Below are positions 20,701 to 34,118 of a stretch of DNA of 64,000 nt, in pieces. The notes beneath the pieces were generated by a model. It saw nothing but the letters and a program-made list of their open reading frames with translations. It was not told where the DNA came from and made no database searches. Both the position numbers and the translations under genes were made by a program. The number at the start of each line of letters is the position of its first letter. The stretch's first letter is position 1. This stretch comes from Adineta vaga. Its lineage: Eukaryota; Rotifera. The stretch is from contig CP075493.1 of NCBI GenBank assembly GCA_021613535.1, forward strand, positions 2,046,001-2,110,000, in the 5' to 3' direction.

Positions 20701-23700
20701 TATATCCAGAATTTGTTTATACATACAGTACTATGTGTTGGAATAGATGGACGTTCCATAGCCAGTGTTATACAATTGAGTGCAATGAAGAAAAGAATTG
20801 CATAATCAAATGATTTCTTTACAATTAATCGTTTTAAAAGTTGACGAAATCTAAATATATGTTCAGTTGATTTTCTTTCTTCTTTCGAAAATAAAATTTA
20901 CCGATTTTCAGGTGAAAATAAATAAAGTGAATAATGATTACGTTTTTCTAAATATTTGAAGAATTGTTCGCCACAAAGACGAGTAAAACATGATTGAAAG
21001 AACTAAAATTAACAAAACGATGAATTCATTTGATTGTTTTCAATTAGAAAAATTTACTCCTTGTCGAGTTTGAATGTTGTTTTCTGTGAGATCTACTTGC
21101 ATATCACTTTGATCATTCATGATAGTTTGCATAGCAAGATCAGTATCAATAATTAATCGAATAGAATTGTCAAAAGTTTGATTGTGTTCAGGTGTACCAT
21201 AGATACTTGGTGTTTCAATTTGTATAATTGGATATGTAAAATCATCGAATGATAATCGACGTTTTGCTATTCGAGTAGAATTTATTGATCTATCTTCTTG
21301 AATAAACGAACATTTTCTTGATGATGATGATGATGGTTGAGAAGAATTTACTCGTCGTACAGGTTCTAAGAAATTTTCGTACTGTCGATTGCTATGTTCA
21401 ATCGTTGAATGTGTTCGAGGTTTATATAAACATGCTGGTCGTTGATTTAATGCATTATCTGAAGGATTTTTGACGACAGCTATTGTATAACTTCGTTTCA
21501 AAGGAGTGACTATTTTTGAGGATTGATCGATTGATGGATCACGTGATGAGTCGAAACATGTATGAAAACTTTGACTTGTTATTGATGACGATGGTGATTG
21601 TGGTTGTGATGAACGTGTTTTAATTATTGATTTATATGGTGATGAAGTCGAATTGGAAAACGTATTCAAACGTGTTCGAGTTTCAAGAATATGTAAACCA
21701 GAATCATCTTCATTACTAATGGCAATTCGAGGAATACTCATAATTTTCACTTCTACATATAAAGATAAAAGAAGAAAGATTTAGTGAGATTTAACTCGAT
21801 CAATAGAATTGATTTACCTCGAGGTCGTGGAGGTTTATTTTCTTGATTACTATGTTTATTACTCGCTGTTTCATCGGTGACTATTTCATGTGGATTAGCT
21901 GGTACTTCAATATCACCTGTAAAGAGCGCTTGTGTCTAAAGAGAAAAAGAAGAATCTTCATTAGTAAAAGTAATTCAAACATTCTTTCTTACTTTGAATG
22001 GATCAGCTTTTGCTAATCTATCTGTACTACTTCCAACTTCGGAAGCACCACTACCTTTCTACAACAGACAAAAACATTAGACTATGATAATCATAGAAAC
22101 AAAACTAATGTTTACTTCTGTAGAAAATCCTTCGACTAAGATAGCAACCAATAAATTAAACAGTACATAGTTTCCAAATGTCATCAATGCAATAAAATAC
22201 AAAGCTGCCCAAGCACTTGTCTTTTCCATTCCATTATAAAGTACTTCATTCCAATCCTCTTGTGTCAATACCTAATTGTAAATTACACATTTATTATCAG
22301 AAAAAAATGACATTCTAACAAAAAACAATCAAACATACAAAGCAGGATTTTGAAAAAAAAATAGTGCAGAAGAAAAGCGAATACTGACTATTAATCCAAG
22401 GTTAAATCATTCTCTTTATTTTTCTCTATGCATGATTATCTATACCTGAAAGACAGTTAACACTGCGCCAGTTAATGTATCAAAGTTTTTTCTCTGTTGT
22501 ACACAAGCTAAATCTTTGAGATTAGTATGATTTCTAAGAATCTCATATTCACTACATGTACAACAACGACATTTCTTATTTAATCCTTGTCTTGATGTAA
22601 GATTCACTGCTTCAACTGTACAAAATTCACCACCGAACAAATGCATACCAAGAATACTATAGATACACATAGAGAGATGCGACAGTAAAAGACAGTACAT
22701 AAAGCGAAGTGAAAAAAATTTGTACGAAAAGTGATACAATATTTAGTAGATCTATCTTATTACTTGAAAGACTGTTAGAATTGCCCAAAGAAGTGAATCG
22801 AAGTTTTTTCTCGAACATTCAAATTCCAAATTTTTACTATGTTTTACTTCGATATATTTGCAAAATTTGCAGCCAAATAAATTCATACCCAAGATACTGG
22901 AGAAGAAGGGTTATTTTATTTATGAATTCGATTTGATAAGTGAAAGAATAATTTAGGAAAATAGTGTCGACTAAGACTTACCTGAAAATGAAGATAAACA
23001 GGAGTAATAAGGAGAAAAATGTAGCAACATTATCCATAGTTTTCAGCATAACAACCTATTAGAGAAAAAGAAAAACCAAACGATATAGTTTTTATAAAAA
23101 TAAATGTTATGAAATTGAACAACGGATAGTAATTTCATATCAAGTAACTTTTGTGTCATTTGAAATTGAAAATTTAATTGAATGATGATAATTGAATGAT
23201 GATAATTCGAATGAAATTTACATTATCAAATTAAACAGAGACTATGCGCATGAGAAAGTACTTTGATGATTGATCACATACGATCAAACAAATTTTTAAA
23301 AAAGGAATCTTTCTTACCAATTGTCTTCTTAATGTTGGCATAAATCTCACAAGTTTCAAAACTCGTAATAATCGAAATGTTCGTAATACTGACAATCCAC
23401 TATTCTTATGTCCTTGTAATTCAATTACACTCATTAAAACAATTCCTCCATCGAATAAATTATAAGCATTTTTAATATATTTTAAACAACCATCGGCAAT
23501 AATTTTTAAGATCATTTCAATTGCAAATAATGAAGTAAAAACTAAATTCGAATATTCTAATGCATTGGTTAATTCAATTGGTTGACCATGATATTCAATA
23601 CCCATCGAAAGTGTATTAACAACAATGGCTGAAAGTACAATTCGACGAAAATATTTACTTGCAACAAAATTTGATACATGTTTTTGAATGAATATAAAAT

Positions 23701-26700
23701 GCGACCAAACATATCGATCACAACATTGAGAAAATTTCGATTTTTGTTTAAGATGATTCTCGGCTTCGTCCTCTTCATCATCATCATCATCATCATCGTC
23801 ATCATTCTCTTCTTCATCATTATGAACAGTAATATCATTTTGATGAACACAATTGCATTGATTTCCTTGTCGTTTCAACAGGATTTTATTGGATAAAATC
23901 GATGTATTATCAAGATCATTCGTTATAGATGGTGAATGTGGATTATCTTCTGATTCGAGAACATCATTTGTAGGAGGAATTAGATCGATTATATCAGATT
24001 GTTCAGGACTCGCTGCAGGTGCATCTGCAAATGATGGACATAAGGATGGTGGTGTTGGGACAGAAAATGAATCGGCAAGATGATGATAGCGACAATTAGG
24101 GAGATGATTTATATGAAGTGTTGGTAAGATAAATGAATTTTCTCGTGAATGTGTATGAATTTGTACATCAATTGGTGTTGATTTAGTATTAATTCTTTTT
24201 TTTCGATGACGTTTTTTCATTTCAACTGATCGTTTTTTATTGACCTAAAAGCAAAACGAGAAAGATCTGTTTCTTTTTCTTCTTTCCTTTAACTTCAAAG
24301 TTCAATCTCTTTTAATCTTGACAAATCTTCAGAAAATCATGGATTAGGTATGAAAATCTTTTATTAGTCTTTGTTATTCAAATATAACGATAGTTTGTCG
24401 ATCAATAACACAAACTCGATTGACTATTTACTCAGTGTACCGGAAGTATTGATTCTTTCATTTATATTAAATATTTGAAACTTCTTCCGGTCTCTAAAAA
24501 TCATGTTTCTCGTAATTAGAAGACTAATTCATTATTTCATAGAATCGCCAGAGGTATACATCAACTCATTATCGATTCATCTAGCAGCTCACTATCTCTT
24601 TCAATGTCGAATATAAAATAATACAGCAAATGTCAATTCAGTCAAACAAATCAGATTTATTCTAATGAATATTATCTTTCTATGAAAATCTAATTACTAA
24701 CATGTCAATTTCATAAACTAAGAACATTTTTCTCGTCCTAAAATGATAGTACATCTTTCATGTACCCAAAACATAATTACTATTGACGTCTGATCTACTA
24801 ATTACACATTCGATGTCAAAACTCATATTCATCAATGTTTTCCTTTCTCTTTCTCTATTTACATATATATATATCACAGTCATCTATAAATTTCGAAAAA
24901 ATACCTCTTTTTTTCTCAAGTACACATAACCATCTAGAGTGCATCTTATATACATATATATATATACTCAAAGCTCTTCAAAGGTCGTGAGTAGACTGTA
25001 TCTTTCGATTCAGGTACTTAAAGAAATAATGTTTACTTTCGGATGTTTTTCTCGATAATTTTTCCAGAATATCTTTAAACGTTTATGTGCATGTTTCCAT
25101 AATCGTTCAATATATTTGATAGTCTCTTCCCAACATGATCCTGGTTCATCACTTAATAATGTACTTGACGAACGTGAAAAGCGTCGTCGTTCAGCTAACA
25201 TTCGTTCTGTTTCACGTTTTTTTGTTTCGCTAAATTGTGTTGCAATAACGACAAGACATAAATTAATCATAAAAAATGAACCAATAACAATTAAACAAAC
25301 AAAATAAATCCAATCCCAAAATGAATGAGCATCTTGGATATAATACATAATATTTACCCAACTTTCAAGACTAATTATCTAGAAGAAGAATAAACATATC
25401 AAGTCAAGAAATTTATTCGAATAATTGACTCACTTGAAAAATAACAACCCAAGCTAATCCAATATTATCAAAACTAATCGAACCCGAATAGGGATTTTTA
25501 TCAGAAACATTACAAACTTTATAATATTGATTCCAATCAATACAACCATTGATTGGTTTAGTTGGATTTTCTGAAAGTTGTTTTTTAACTGTATAAAAAT
25601 CTAAATCACATGTTAAATTTCCTTTGCGTGATTTCGGTATTTCCGAACATTTCGTCATTCCATTTGATTGAGGTTGTGAACAAACAAATGAATCTTGATC
25701 AGGTGGAATATAAAACGGTCGTATTGGAAAATCTCTAGAAAAAAAGCCAAATCTTTTCTTTCATATCTTTATTCATTCAATTATATACTTAAATAAATAA
25801 TGGTCAGGTTCAATTGTTGAATTCCATTGTAGAAAACATCGATTACGTAATAAACCTTTCCATAATTGTACACCAACAATACCAAATATAAAGAAGACAA
25901 AAAAACAAAGAAGTAAAACATTTCCAAGCATTGGTAATGTATCAAGTAATAACATGACAAGTATACGCATGGATGGGACACGATTAATAGCGCGCAATGG
26001 ACGAAGAACACGAATCGTACGAATAGCTGATAAACTTAAATTATCACCTGGTCCTGGTATAACTGATTCGATTAAACTAAAAACAAAAGAAGAATAGTCT
26101 AAATTAATATTTATCCAAACGTAGAACACATTTTTTTATCAGAAAAAAACTGTTGATAAAGATAAAATCATATACTTAAAATAACTTACCCAGTCACAAC
26201 GATAAAACAATCTAATCGATTCCATGTGTCAGCTAAATAAGTTCCTTTACCAAATATGCCCATAGCTGTCATTTTAATACACATTTCAATAGTAAAAAAT
26301 GTAAATATAAAATAATCTGTTGCTTGTAACCAACTACAGCGTGCTGTATCACATTTTTTTGTACCTTGAAGACCCGAATAATGTTCACATGGTTGATACA
26401 TTCCAAGTGTTATACAATTAAGTAAAATAACGAACATACTAATACGTTCAAACCAAGGTGAAGTGATTAATTGTAAACATTGATAACGTGGCGTATTTGT
26501 TTGTTTAAGATAATAGAAAACAGTTTCAACAAAACCTGGAAATGGTAATTCGTTTTCATCAGTTTCTTCGAGATTTCGCGAACGTGGTAAATCGGAAAGG
26601 ATATTTGTTGATGCACGTTCATGAAGAAAACGATCATTTTCATAAAGACCTGTATCATTATTTGGTATGGTGATGATTGTTGGTGACAATGGTTGATTAG

Positions 26701-26797
26701 TTGTTGTTTTTAAATGATTCTTATCCATGATCGTGCAAGAGTTGTTGCTGCATGATCCAAATGGAATAGATGGCAACGGCGGCCGACAAGTAGGCAC
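17799..26797 (-). CDS. Voltage-gated T-type calcium channel alpha-1 subunit (Cav3)
   Basis: Large minus-strand gene with four repeats of six membrane segments, in the order of Cav3 channels. Domain I (26.8-25.0 kb) has [19 protein letters not shown] and [20 protein letters not shown]; domain II (24.2-22.1 kb) has [10 protein letters not shown] and [18 protein letters not shown]; domain III (21.0-19.7 kb) has [15 protein letters not shown]; domain IV (19.6-18.5 kb) follows. Pore loops read SLESW, TQEDW, SRDGW and TGDNW, the EEDD selectivity filter of T-type channels. The product, of the order of 2,000 residues, is a low-voltage-activated plasma-membrane channel for pacemaking and excitability. 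Introns are mostly about 50 nt, with one of 792 nt (24245-25036). Two alternative turret exons occur in domain II. The first coding exon is uncertain: frame opens at 26797 after an acceptor-like CTTAG, while the first ATG is near 26728, so an upstream exon is possible. Confidence 0.95.
22446..22656 (-). other. Cav3 domain II S5-P turret exon, long version (6 Cys)
   Basis: A 211-nt exon homologous to 22764-22896: begins [12 protein letters not shown] and ends [14 protein letters not shown], flanked by ATAG and GTATAG. Its turret is 26 residues longer and carries six cysteines, including the cluster KKCRCCTC. Both 133 and 211 leave remainder 1 on division by 3, and both join the downstream exon VLTQEDW (22116-22271) in frame. 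Confidence 0.85.
22764..22896 (-). other. Cav3 domain II S5-P turret exon, short version (3 Cys)
   Basis: A 133-nt exon beginning [12 protein letters not shown] and ending [14 protein letters not shown], flanked by CCAG and GTAATA. It encodes the end of S5, a short extracellular turret with three cysteines, and the pore helix. It enters in the same phase and leaves in the same phase as the next exon, so only one of the two can be used without breaking the frame. Confidence 0.85.
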
Positions 26798-29700
26798 CTA
26801 AGTATACTGTTCCATAATATTATAGAAAAAAAATAGATTCGTCTGATCAAGACCTACGTCGGGCCAAGAAAGTCAAGTAAACCAGTTAAAACAATAGTCC
26901 ATTAATCCATTTTTCTTTTTCAACTATTTCGTGATCTAAAACAAAGACAATGAGAAGAAAGTTATTCTTTTTTTTTATCTAACTAAATTTATCTCATTAG
27001 TTTATTTTTATTGCATAATAACATTAAAGAAAAATCTCGTGGGAAATCGGATGATTTTCCTTTTACCAATATGTTGTTAATGATGATGGTAGCTGACAAT
27101 AGAAATAGAAATAGAAATTTCTTCTTTTTTTTCTCTCCATTTGCTCGTTTGCTTTCTCAAACAAGTCGAAGATGTTTTAAAAAAAAAGAACTTCTATTTT
27201 CTCTTCATAGAAACGTTCGCGATCAAGGAACAAATGGAAAACGAGAGAAACTATGAAAGAATAACAAGAAAGAAAGAAAAATTCTCGTTATTTTAATGTT
27301 GGTTCGGTCTATACAATGAATACATTGTACTCTTGTTTTTTTTGGAAAAAAAAGACAGAAATTCATGTATCTACTATGCAAAAACATTTCTATTTATTAT
27401 TGTTCTCTCTTTGTTTAGTTGTCTGTAGAACACGGAAGGTTTTCCGAAGATTAAAACGAATAAAAAGATTAATCAAGTGGGTACATATTCACAACTTCTC
27501 GAAAGAATTTGAAAAGGAAAGTTTTAAGTCGAACAAATAGTATGTGTTGACAATCAAATGAGAGAATACTTAGAAGAAGAAAAAACGAAGAACGGATATA
27601 CAAGATGTAGGCACGATCAATTTCGTGTTATGATTAATTACACGACGAGAACAACACAAGCAATCAATAACATACTATAAGATAATGTTCGAGTTAGCTT
27701 TTTTCAACAACTAATTAGAAGACACATGTACAATAGAAATGATGATAAAAGACGAACTTGACTTTTTCTTCTCTGTCTATTGACAGATGATTTTCAACAA
27801 AAACGAGGAAAAGCTAAAATGACATGGCCTGAGGTAGAATATGATTAATTTCATCATGCCGTCAACCGACAATGACAACGATGCCAAGAAAATGAATCAA
27901 GCCTAATACAGATAGTTATGTTGTTGGTGTTTTTTTTTTCAGAAAATAACTACGATAAGTTTTGGAATGCACATATCTATGTATTCATCGTAGGCGAGAA
28001 TGTAAAAAATGAGCAAGATTGCTATTATTTTGTGTTCGCATTGACAAATTCTATTTTGTTTGGAATAATATATATATTCTAATACTTGTCATTTTTCTTT
28101 CTTTTTTTCCTTATGCGAGAGAATTTAACTTTCTGTTGTTGGAACATTGCATGATGAAATCTATGACATCGATGCTATGCATGTTTCTATTGCTTCCTAT
28201 TAAAATCTAACTTAATAAAATTAGAAGTCACGCGTATAGCCTGATCTGATCAACGAATCCGATTCACTTGCTGTCAGCAATCATTAGGAAGAACCGATGC
28301 GAAGACGAGCAAATCTTGTTTTGCTGAAAAGCGTGATGAAGGCGACAACGATGACAATAATATTATTGTTGATTGTCCCACGCGATTGATCGTTTCTATA
28401 TCGTTTACGATATAAAAAAACTGTTCTTTCTTTCTTTTTTTCTACTATTAAAGAGTCAACAGAAGAAAAAAACCGCCTCGATGCCGATAAGACTCATATC
28501 TTCAAAAAAACACACATACACATTGCAATGCGATAAACTTATTAAAACGACGGATTTCCTTTCCTTTTGCTTCAGCTATAAAGATTACTAGTTCGTATTC
28601 ATTTCTAAAACAAAATTAGCTTTTTGACATGTCGACAACGAAGGCATAGAACAGTGGAATCCTACAATGATACAATAGCCAATTTCCTTGATAATAAAGA
28701 AGACGTTTTCTTTTTCTTTCTCTCTTCTTGTTTTTTCACTAAACGCAAATAAAGTGAAAGCTCACCTTACCTATTTATCATGTCGATAAAAGAAAACGAT
28801 GATAGTTTGCTGTTTTTTTACACGAGGTAGTATTTCCCCCTAATAGACCTCTTCTTTTTTTCTTCTTATTACAGTGCCGCTGTTATTGAAACTACTTCAG
28901 AACCTTCATCTAACGCTTTTTTTTCGTGAATTTTTCTTCTCGTCTTCTCTTTCTCGTGCTTTCTTCGTATACTATGGTGTTGCCTTGTCGTTCAGTCATT
29001 CAAAAAAAGGAAATTAATTATTATGTTCTCTCTTTCTTTCATTCTGTCGAGTTTTTCCTGCATTACATCTCTCTTTCTTTTCTCATTGTTTGACACTCCT
29101 ATGCAAAAAAAGGCTTTCGCTACTTGCTGATCTATTTGCAAGGTTATCTACTTCCTGTTCATTTCCATTCGAAATTAAATTCATACATATTTATCATGGA
29201 ATTAAAAACTTATTAAGGAAACGAAAAAGAAAAGAATCAAAAGAATAAAGAAAAACTTAAATGTCTTAACTATATCTATATGTTCGATCTGTTCGTCGCT
29301 AGACTTACTCTTGAGAATATCATCATTATCACTGTCATCGCTTCATTCTCCTACATTGCATGTGAAAACGATATTTCTCATAAAGAAAAGAACAAGAAAA
29401 AGGATCACAAACTAATCATAACGATCTAAAGACAAGAAATGACAAGAAGAAAAAATTTGTACAGAAGTAAACGTGTCTCTCTTAAATGCCATGATCTCCT
29501 TTCGATTTGTCACGAAATGAAATCAGCCGAGACTACAATGTCTTTATGCTTTCTTCTATTCATCCACATGTTTAATCGATAATATACTTGCATGTTAGTA
29601 CCATTATCGAGCCTATCATCGAACTTTTATATCTTCATAATAACAATGATCACAGTTCTCCTACACACATTAGAGACAATAATAAGAAATGCACTATAAT

Positions 29701-32700
29701 ATTGCAAACTCAAAGAAACAAACCGAGAAATAGAAAAAGAAGAAGAAGAAGAAGAAAGAGAATAAGAAAGAGAACAAGATGTAGCAAAAAAGGATCTCAT
29801 CAAATCGAAACAAACATGTCATCTATATTCACACAAACCGAACAAATCCAGCTGAGTGCACTAACAACAACAACAATAAATAGCAAGCATAGCAGCATTA
29901 AAACAGTTACTACTAAACATCTGGGAGTGATTCAAAATAACAGTGCGAATAGACAGAAAACACAGTATAAGCATTATAATATTGACTGGCATTTAGATTC
30001 TTTCTATCATAAAGCAATAGAAAACGCATTTGTAAACATTTTCATTTGACACGATGTCTCCGACAAACTCATCCAACATTTCTTGTCTCTCGCTCTCCAT
30101 ATTTATCGACATCAGAAATAGCAATTCCACTTAATGTCAAATAAATCGATTGAAAGTCACTAATAAAATTGTTCAATTAAGTCTCCAATAGTCTTTTATT
30201 GATATTTTTCATCAACATACTGTTTTACTATTCAACTAAAAATAACATGAATATTAACCTCTTATAATATTGACTATAAAAACAAAAAAAAACGAAAGTC
30301 CATGAAAAAAAAATGAGAAGAAGAAGTAGTAGACATCGACAAAATCGACATTTATGATGATTGGTATCCATTAAAGATAACTAATAATGACATTTATGAC
30401 AACAGAAAAACTCATGAATATGATGAAATAGATCATTAGAAAACTTCGGAAGCATTTATAGAAGAATCTTATCTTTGTACAGATCATCAATCACCAGAAA
30501 AAAATGTCATATTCAAAAAAGAAAAAATCTCATTTTCAAATCAACCGAATTAGTTAGATAAATATTTGTCGAATTGATGTTTATTCCATTATAAGGTAGA
30601 AAATCTTCATTGAATAATGTAATATGATCTATTCGTTAATTCAATCAATTCATGGCTTCTAATTACAGTTAAGTGCTGATTTTTGTACAAAATATATCAA
30701 ACAATATTAGTGAAATTAGATCTCAATCTGTATTGTTATAAAAAAATAATTAGAACAACTAAATAATATTAGAAGACGTGTTAAAAGAAATAAGATAAGA
30801 TTTGGATGCTTTTTCCTAATTACTATATACAGATAGAGATGACATGAACAGATATACACACTGTTTGCCGTCAAATATGTCATCTGCGAAATGAAGTTCT
30901 CTTCTATCAATCATTATATTCATCATAAAACCATCGTCGGAATAAGAATCGATTACAAGATGAAATGGCTTTTTTTAATGAATTAATTTTTTTTATAGAT
31001 ATTCTTTTACGATAGATGTCGTTAGTTTTCTTGTTGAAAATATAGTTTATTGATTCCGAAGAAAGATGATCTACAATACAAATGAGAAGTCGAATTTCAT
31101 TGAAGAAGATTTTCTAAAAATAAATCTTTCTCAAATTATCTTAATCTTCTTGACAAAAATTATTCATCTTGAAAAAATGAAGTCAATAGTTCGGAATCAA
31201 TTAGCATAAGAGGAACAACTTCTGGTTTTCTTTGGTTAATTAATCTACAATTAGATTTGTGTATTTAACTTTATCAGATAAATAATATTGAAAAAAGAAA
31301 GAATCTATTATTTAAAGTACTCAATTATAATATCAAGAATTTCATCTTCAATTAACAAACAAGAATATTCTGATTCTATTATCAATAATATTAGCATCTT
31401 TCTTTCATAAAATTCTATTTACTCAATCAATCATCTCTCTTTCGATTTTGTTTTCAATGAAATTATTTTGCCTTTCGTCTAGACAAATACTGTAAAAAAA
31501 AACAAGAAGAAGAAGAAGATTATTCTTCAAATTCGATGACTTTTGTTTTTAATCAACATTTGATTGTTGATGGTGATGCATCATCATCATCATTCACTGT
31601 ATCTTCATGCTTTTTTTGATGATAGATTGATTTCTTTTGTTCTTTTGCATGTAATGCTAAAACTCAAAGAACAACAATAACAACAACAACAAGAAGATAA
31701 TCACACATGTGTGTTCTTTAGTTAGATGAATAACTTGGAGGTATATAACAGACCAAAACTATTCAATAGGAGACGATTAACCTTAAGATTGATTGGAATG
31801 AGCAAAGGAAGTAAACCATCATTGTCCATTTCTGAATGCCCATCTGTTTCATTCTTCTTCTTCTTCTTCGTCTATCTTTCTTTCTGTTTCGTATGTTTGT
31901 ATTCGATGTGATCATTATAAATAAAGCAAATCAACAGAGAAAGAGAAAGGAGAAGAAGAAGAATACATATAGACAGATAGATAGAGAGATAGATGATGCT
32001 CTCTTCACTGGACATAAATGAGTGCCATCATTACAGACACTATATAGCAGATATATAGGATACGAAGACAAAGTTATCAACAAGTAAGCTTCATTCTATT
32101 TTTTTCTCTTCCAAATAGCAACAAATTTTGACCCTAGAATATAATAGACAGACATCTCAAAAATGATTAGCGTTGTATGCAAAAATGAACGACCATGTAT
32201 ATATTTTTTTTCTATCTCCCTTGATAGAAAAAAACATATACATATCGACATTACGCAAAACTCCATAGAGATTTCGACGGAAGGAGATATTGAATACACA
32301 CATATATATATATAAATATATAAATGTGTCGATGTAATATATATTGTGTAAAGAGCTTTAGTGACTCGAAAATTGTAGGCATTTTCTATGCTCTGAATGT
32401 TTAGGGAAATCAACATGATCATCATTTTGCTCAGTAAATATATGTGTGTATGAAGTATGTGAATAATTGATCATTTCTTCTGAAAAGATCTTATTGATTT
32501 TCATCTTGAACTATTCCTTCATCGTATATAGAGAAGAAAATATGAATAGTTGAGTTTCGTTTATTTATTGAAGAGTTTAGAAATCTATCTTCTACATTGA
32601 AAATTGATACATTCTCGATTGCTTTTTTTCTTTCTTTTGTAATCAGTTAGTTCGATTTAAACAAGTGATGATGACGACTTCAACACTTGTTTAATCTGTC

Positions 32701-33215
32701 ATATCGAAAAGAGAAGAAGTAGAGAAGAAAAAAACAACAGAATGTCTATGTATCAGATGACCACGAACACTGACTAGCTCGCACATTCAATTATCTCTCT
32801 AAATAAGAAAAAAAAATCGAAGGAAAGAGAAGATTCATATGTTTCTTCTCGAGATCGGACACGACAACGAATTACTATTGTACATTGATGCACTCTTGTC
32901 TTCATTCTCCTCCGCCTTCTTCTAGTAAACATTGGATTAGTCGCGCGCGAGTGCAAGAACGAGTTCGTATATTGAATGAAAGAAAAACAAGACAAGACAG
33001 TAGCAACCTTCTTCATTTTACATCGTACATCGTGTTCTGATAATTGTCGATTTTGTCCCAAGTGAAAGAACATCTTGTAATCGATATGATATCAACGAAA
33101 TAAGATCGATATAATTGATTATAACGAGTAGACTGACGAGTTAAGCTTCAACTATTCGAATGCGAACACGTTCGTTTTTAAGTCATTTCGTCAAGTTTTA
33201 TTCGTCTTGTTCAAT

Positions 33216-33276
33216 CAAGAGAGTTTTAATTGAACAATAATATTCAGGTTAATATTATTTAATTACTACTCTCTTG
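33216..33276. repeat. 61-bp compound hairpin
   Basis: Outer arms CAAGAGAGT / ACTCTCTTG and inner arms AATAATATT / AATATTATT pair around a six-base loop (CAGGTT), with only small interruptions between inner and outer arms. It lacks recognisable flanking duplications. Confidence 0.65.
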
Positions 33277-33661
33277 ATGAATAAGTATGAATGAGATTTG
33301 TTTCGATCAGTGATCTTTCATTATGATAACCTAGTTTTATTTTGTTCTTTTTTTCTCCTCCATGTATTGAATAAACGTGTATGCACATACACCTGTAGTC
33401 AAACTTAATCATCGCAATGATACGAAGAATATTTCTCTTATTTGTATTAAAAATTATTCTCGTAAGTTTTTCTTTTTTTCTATTAGTAAAAAACCCATAT
33501 ATTCAGTTATTCTGTTCCATAGGGATTTGTTTTTCTACTAACATGAAGAAGCTCAATTGGAATTGCTAAATAGTATCATTGGTTATATGTAGTGCGAATC
33601 TCTCGCGTTCATTCGTTCGTTCGATGGTTTCTTTATTTGGAACTGAATAAGTCAACATTAT

Positions 33662-34118
33662 TTCTCTCTCTCTCTCTCTCTCGTTTCCTTGCTATTCAAA
33701 GATCAAAGCATAGAGAATGTTGACACTATTGGCATTTTTCCAATAGCAAGAGGGAAAATCATTTGCATGATAATTAAATCTCTGAAGGGAATTGAATTGA
33801 AGAACATGGAGAGAGAGAGAGAGAAAGAAAAGGGTTAGAGAACGTCTGCATATCCCAAAACCAAATCTCATTTGTCAAAAAACGAGAAAGTCTTTTTGCT
33901 TGTCTCTCTCTCTCTCTGTCTATTTATTCTCGTCATCGATGAGCTGTGACTGAATCGGAGACTACTAGTTGCGGAAAAAGAATGAATAGTGTTGACACAA
34001 TTAGGTCGATAGAGGAAACAACATTCATCTCGTGTTTTGAATATGAATTAATGCATCATCAACATCATCCGATGAGAGAACAATTCCTTCCCTCTCTCTC
34101 TCTCCCTCTCTCTCTCGC
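33662..34118. repeat. Cluster of (CT)n and (GA)n tracts
   Basis: CT runs near 33662-33682, 33903-33918 and 34092-34117 and a GA run near 33810-33823 lie within 460 bp. A perfect CTATTGG / CCAATAG hairpin (33726-33746) sits between the first two. Such tracts may be simple microsatellites or GAGA-type regulatory sequence. Confidence 0.55.

Noticed and set aside
29588-30049. 153-codon open frame with an Arg/Lys run
   Set aside because: Composition (Lys, Asn, Thr, Ile, Arg) follows local base bias and an AGA repeat; no domain, signal, or splice context was recognised.
33662-34118. CT/GA tracts as a possible CRISPR-like or coding repeat
   Set aside because: They are simple dinucleotide runs of variable length without spacers of fixed size.
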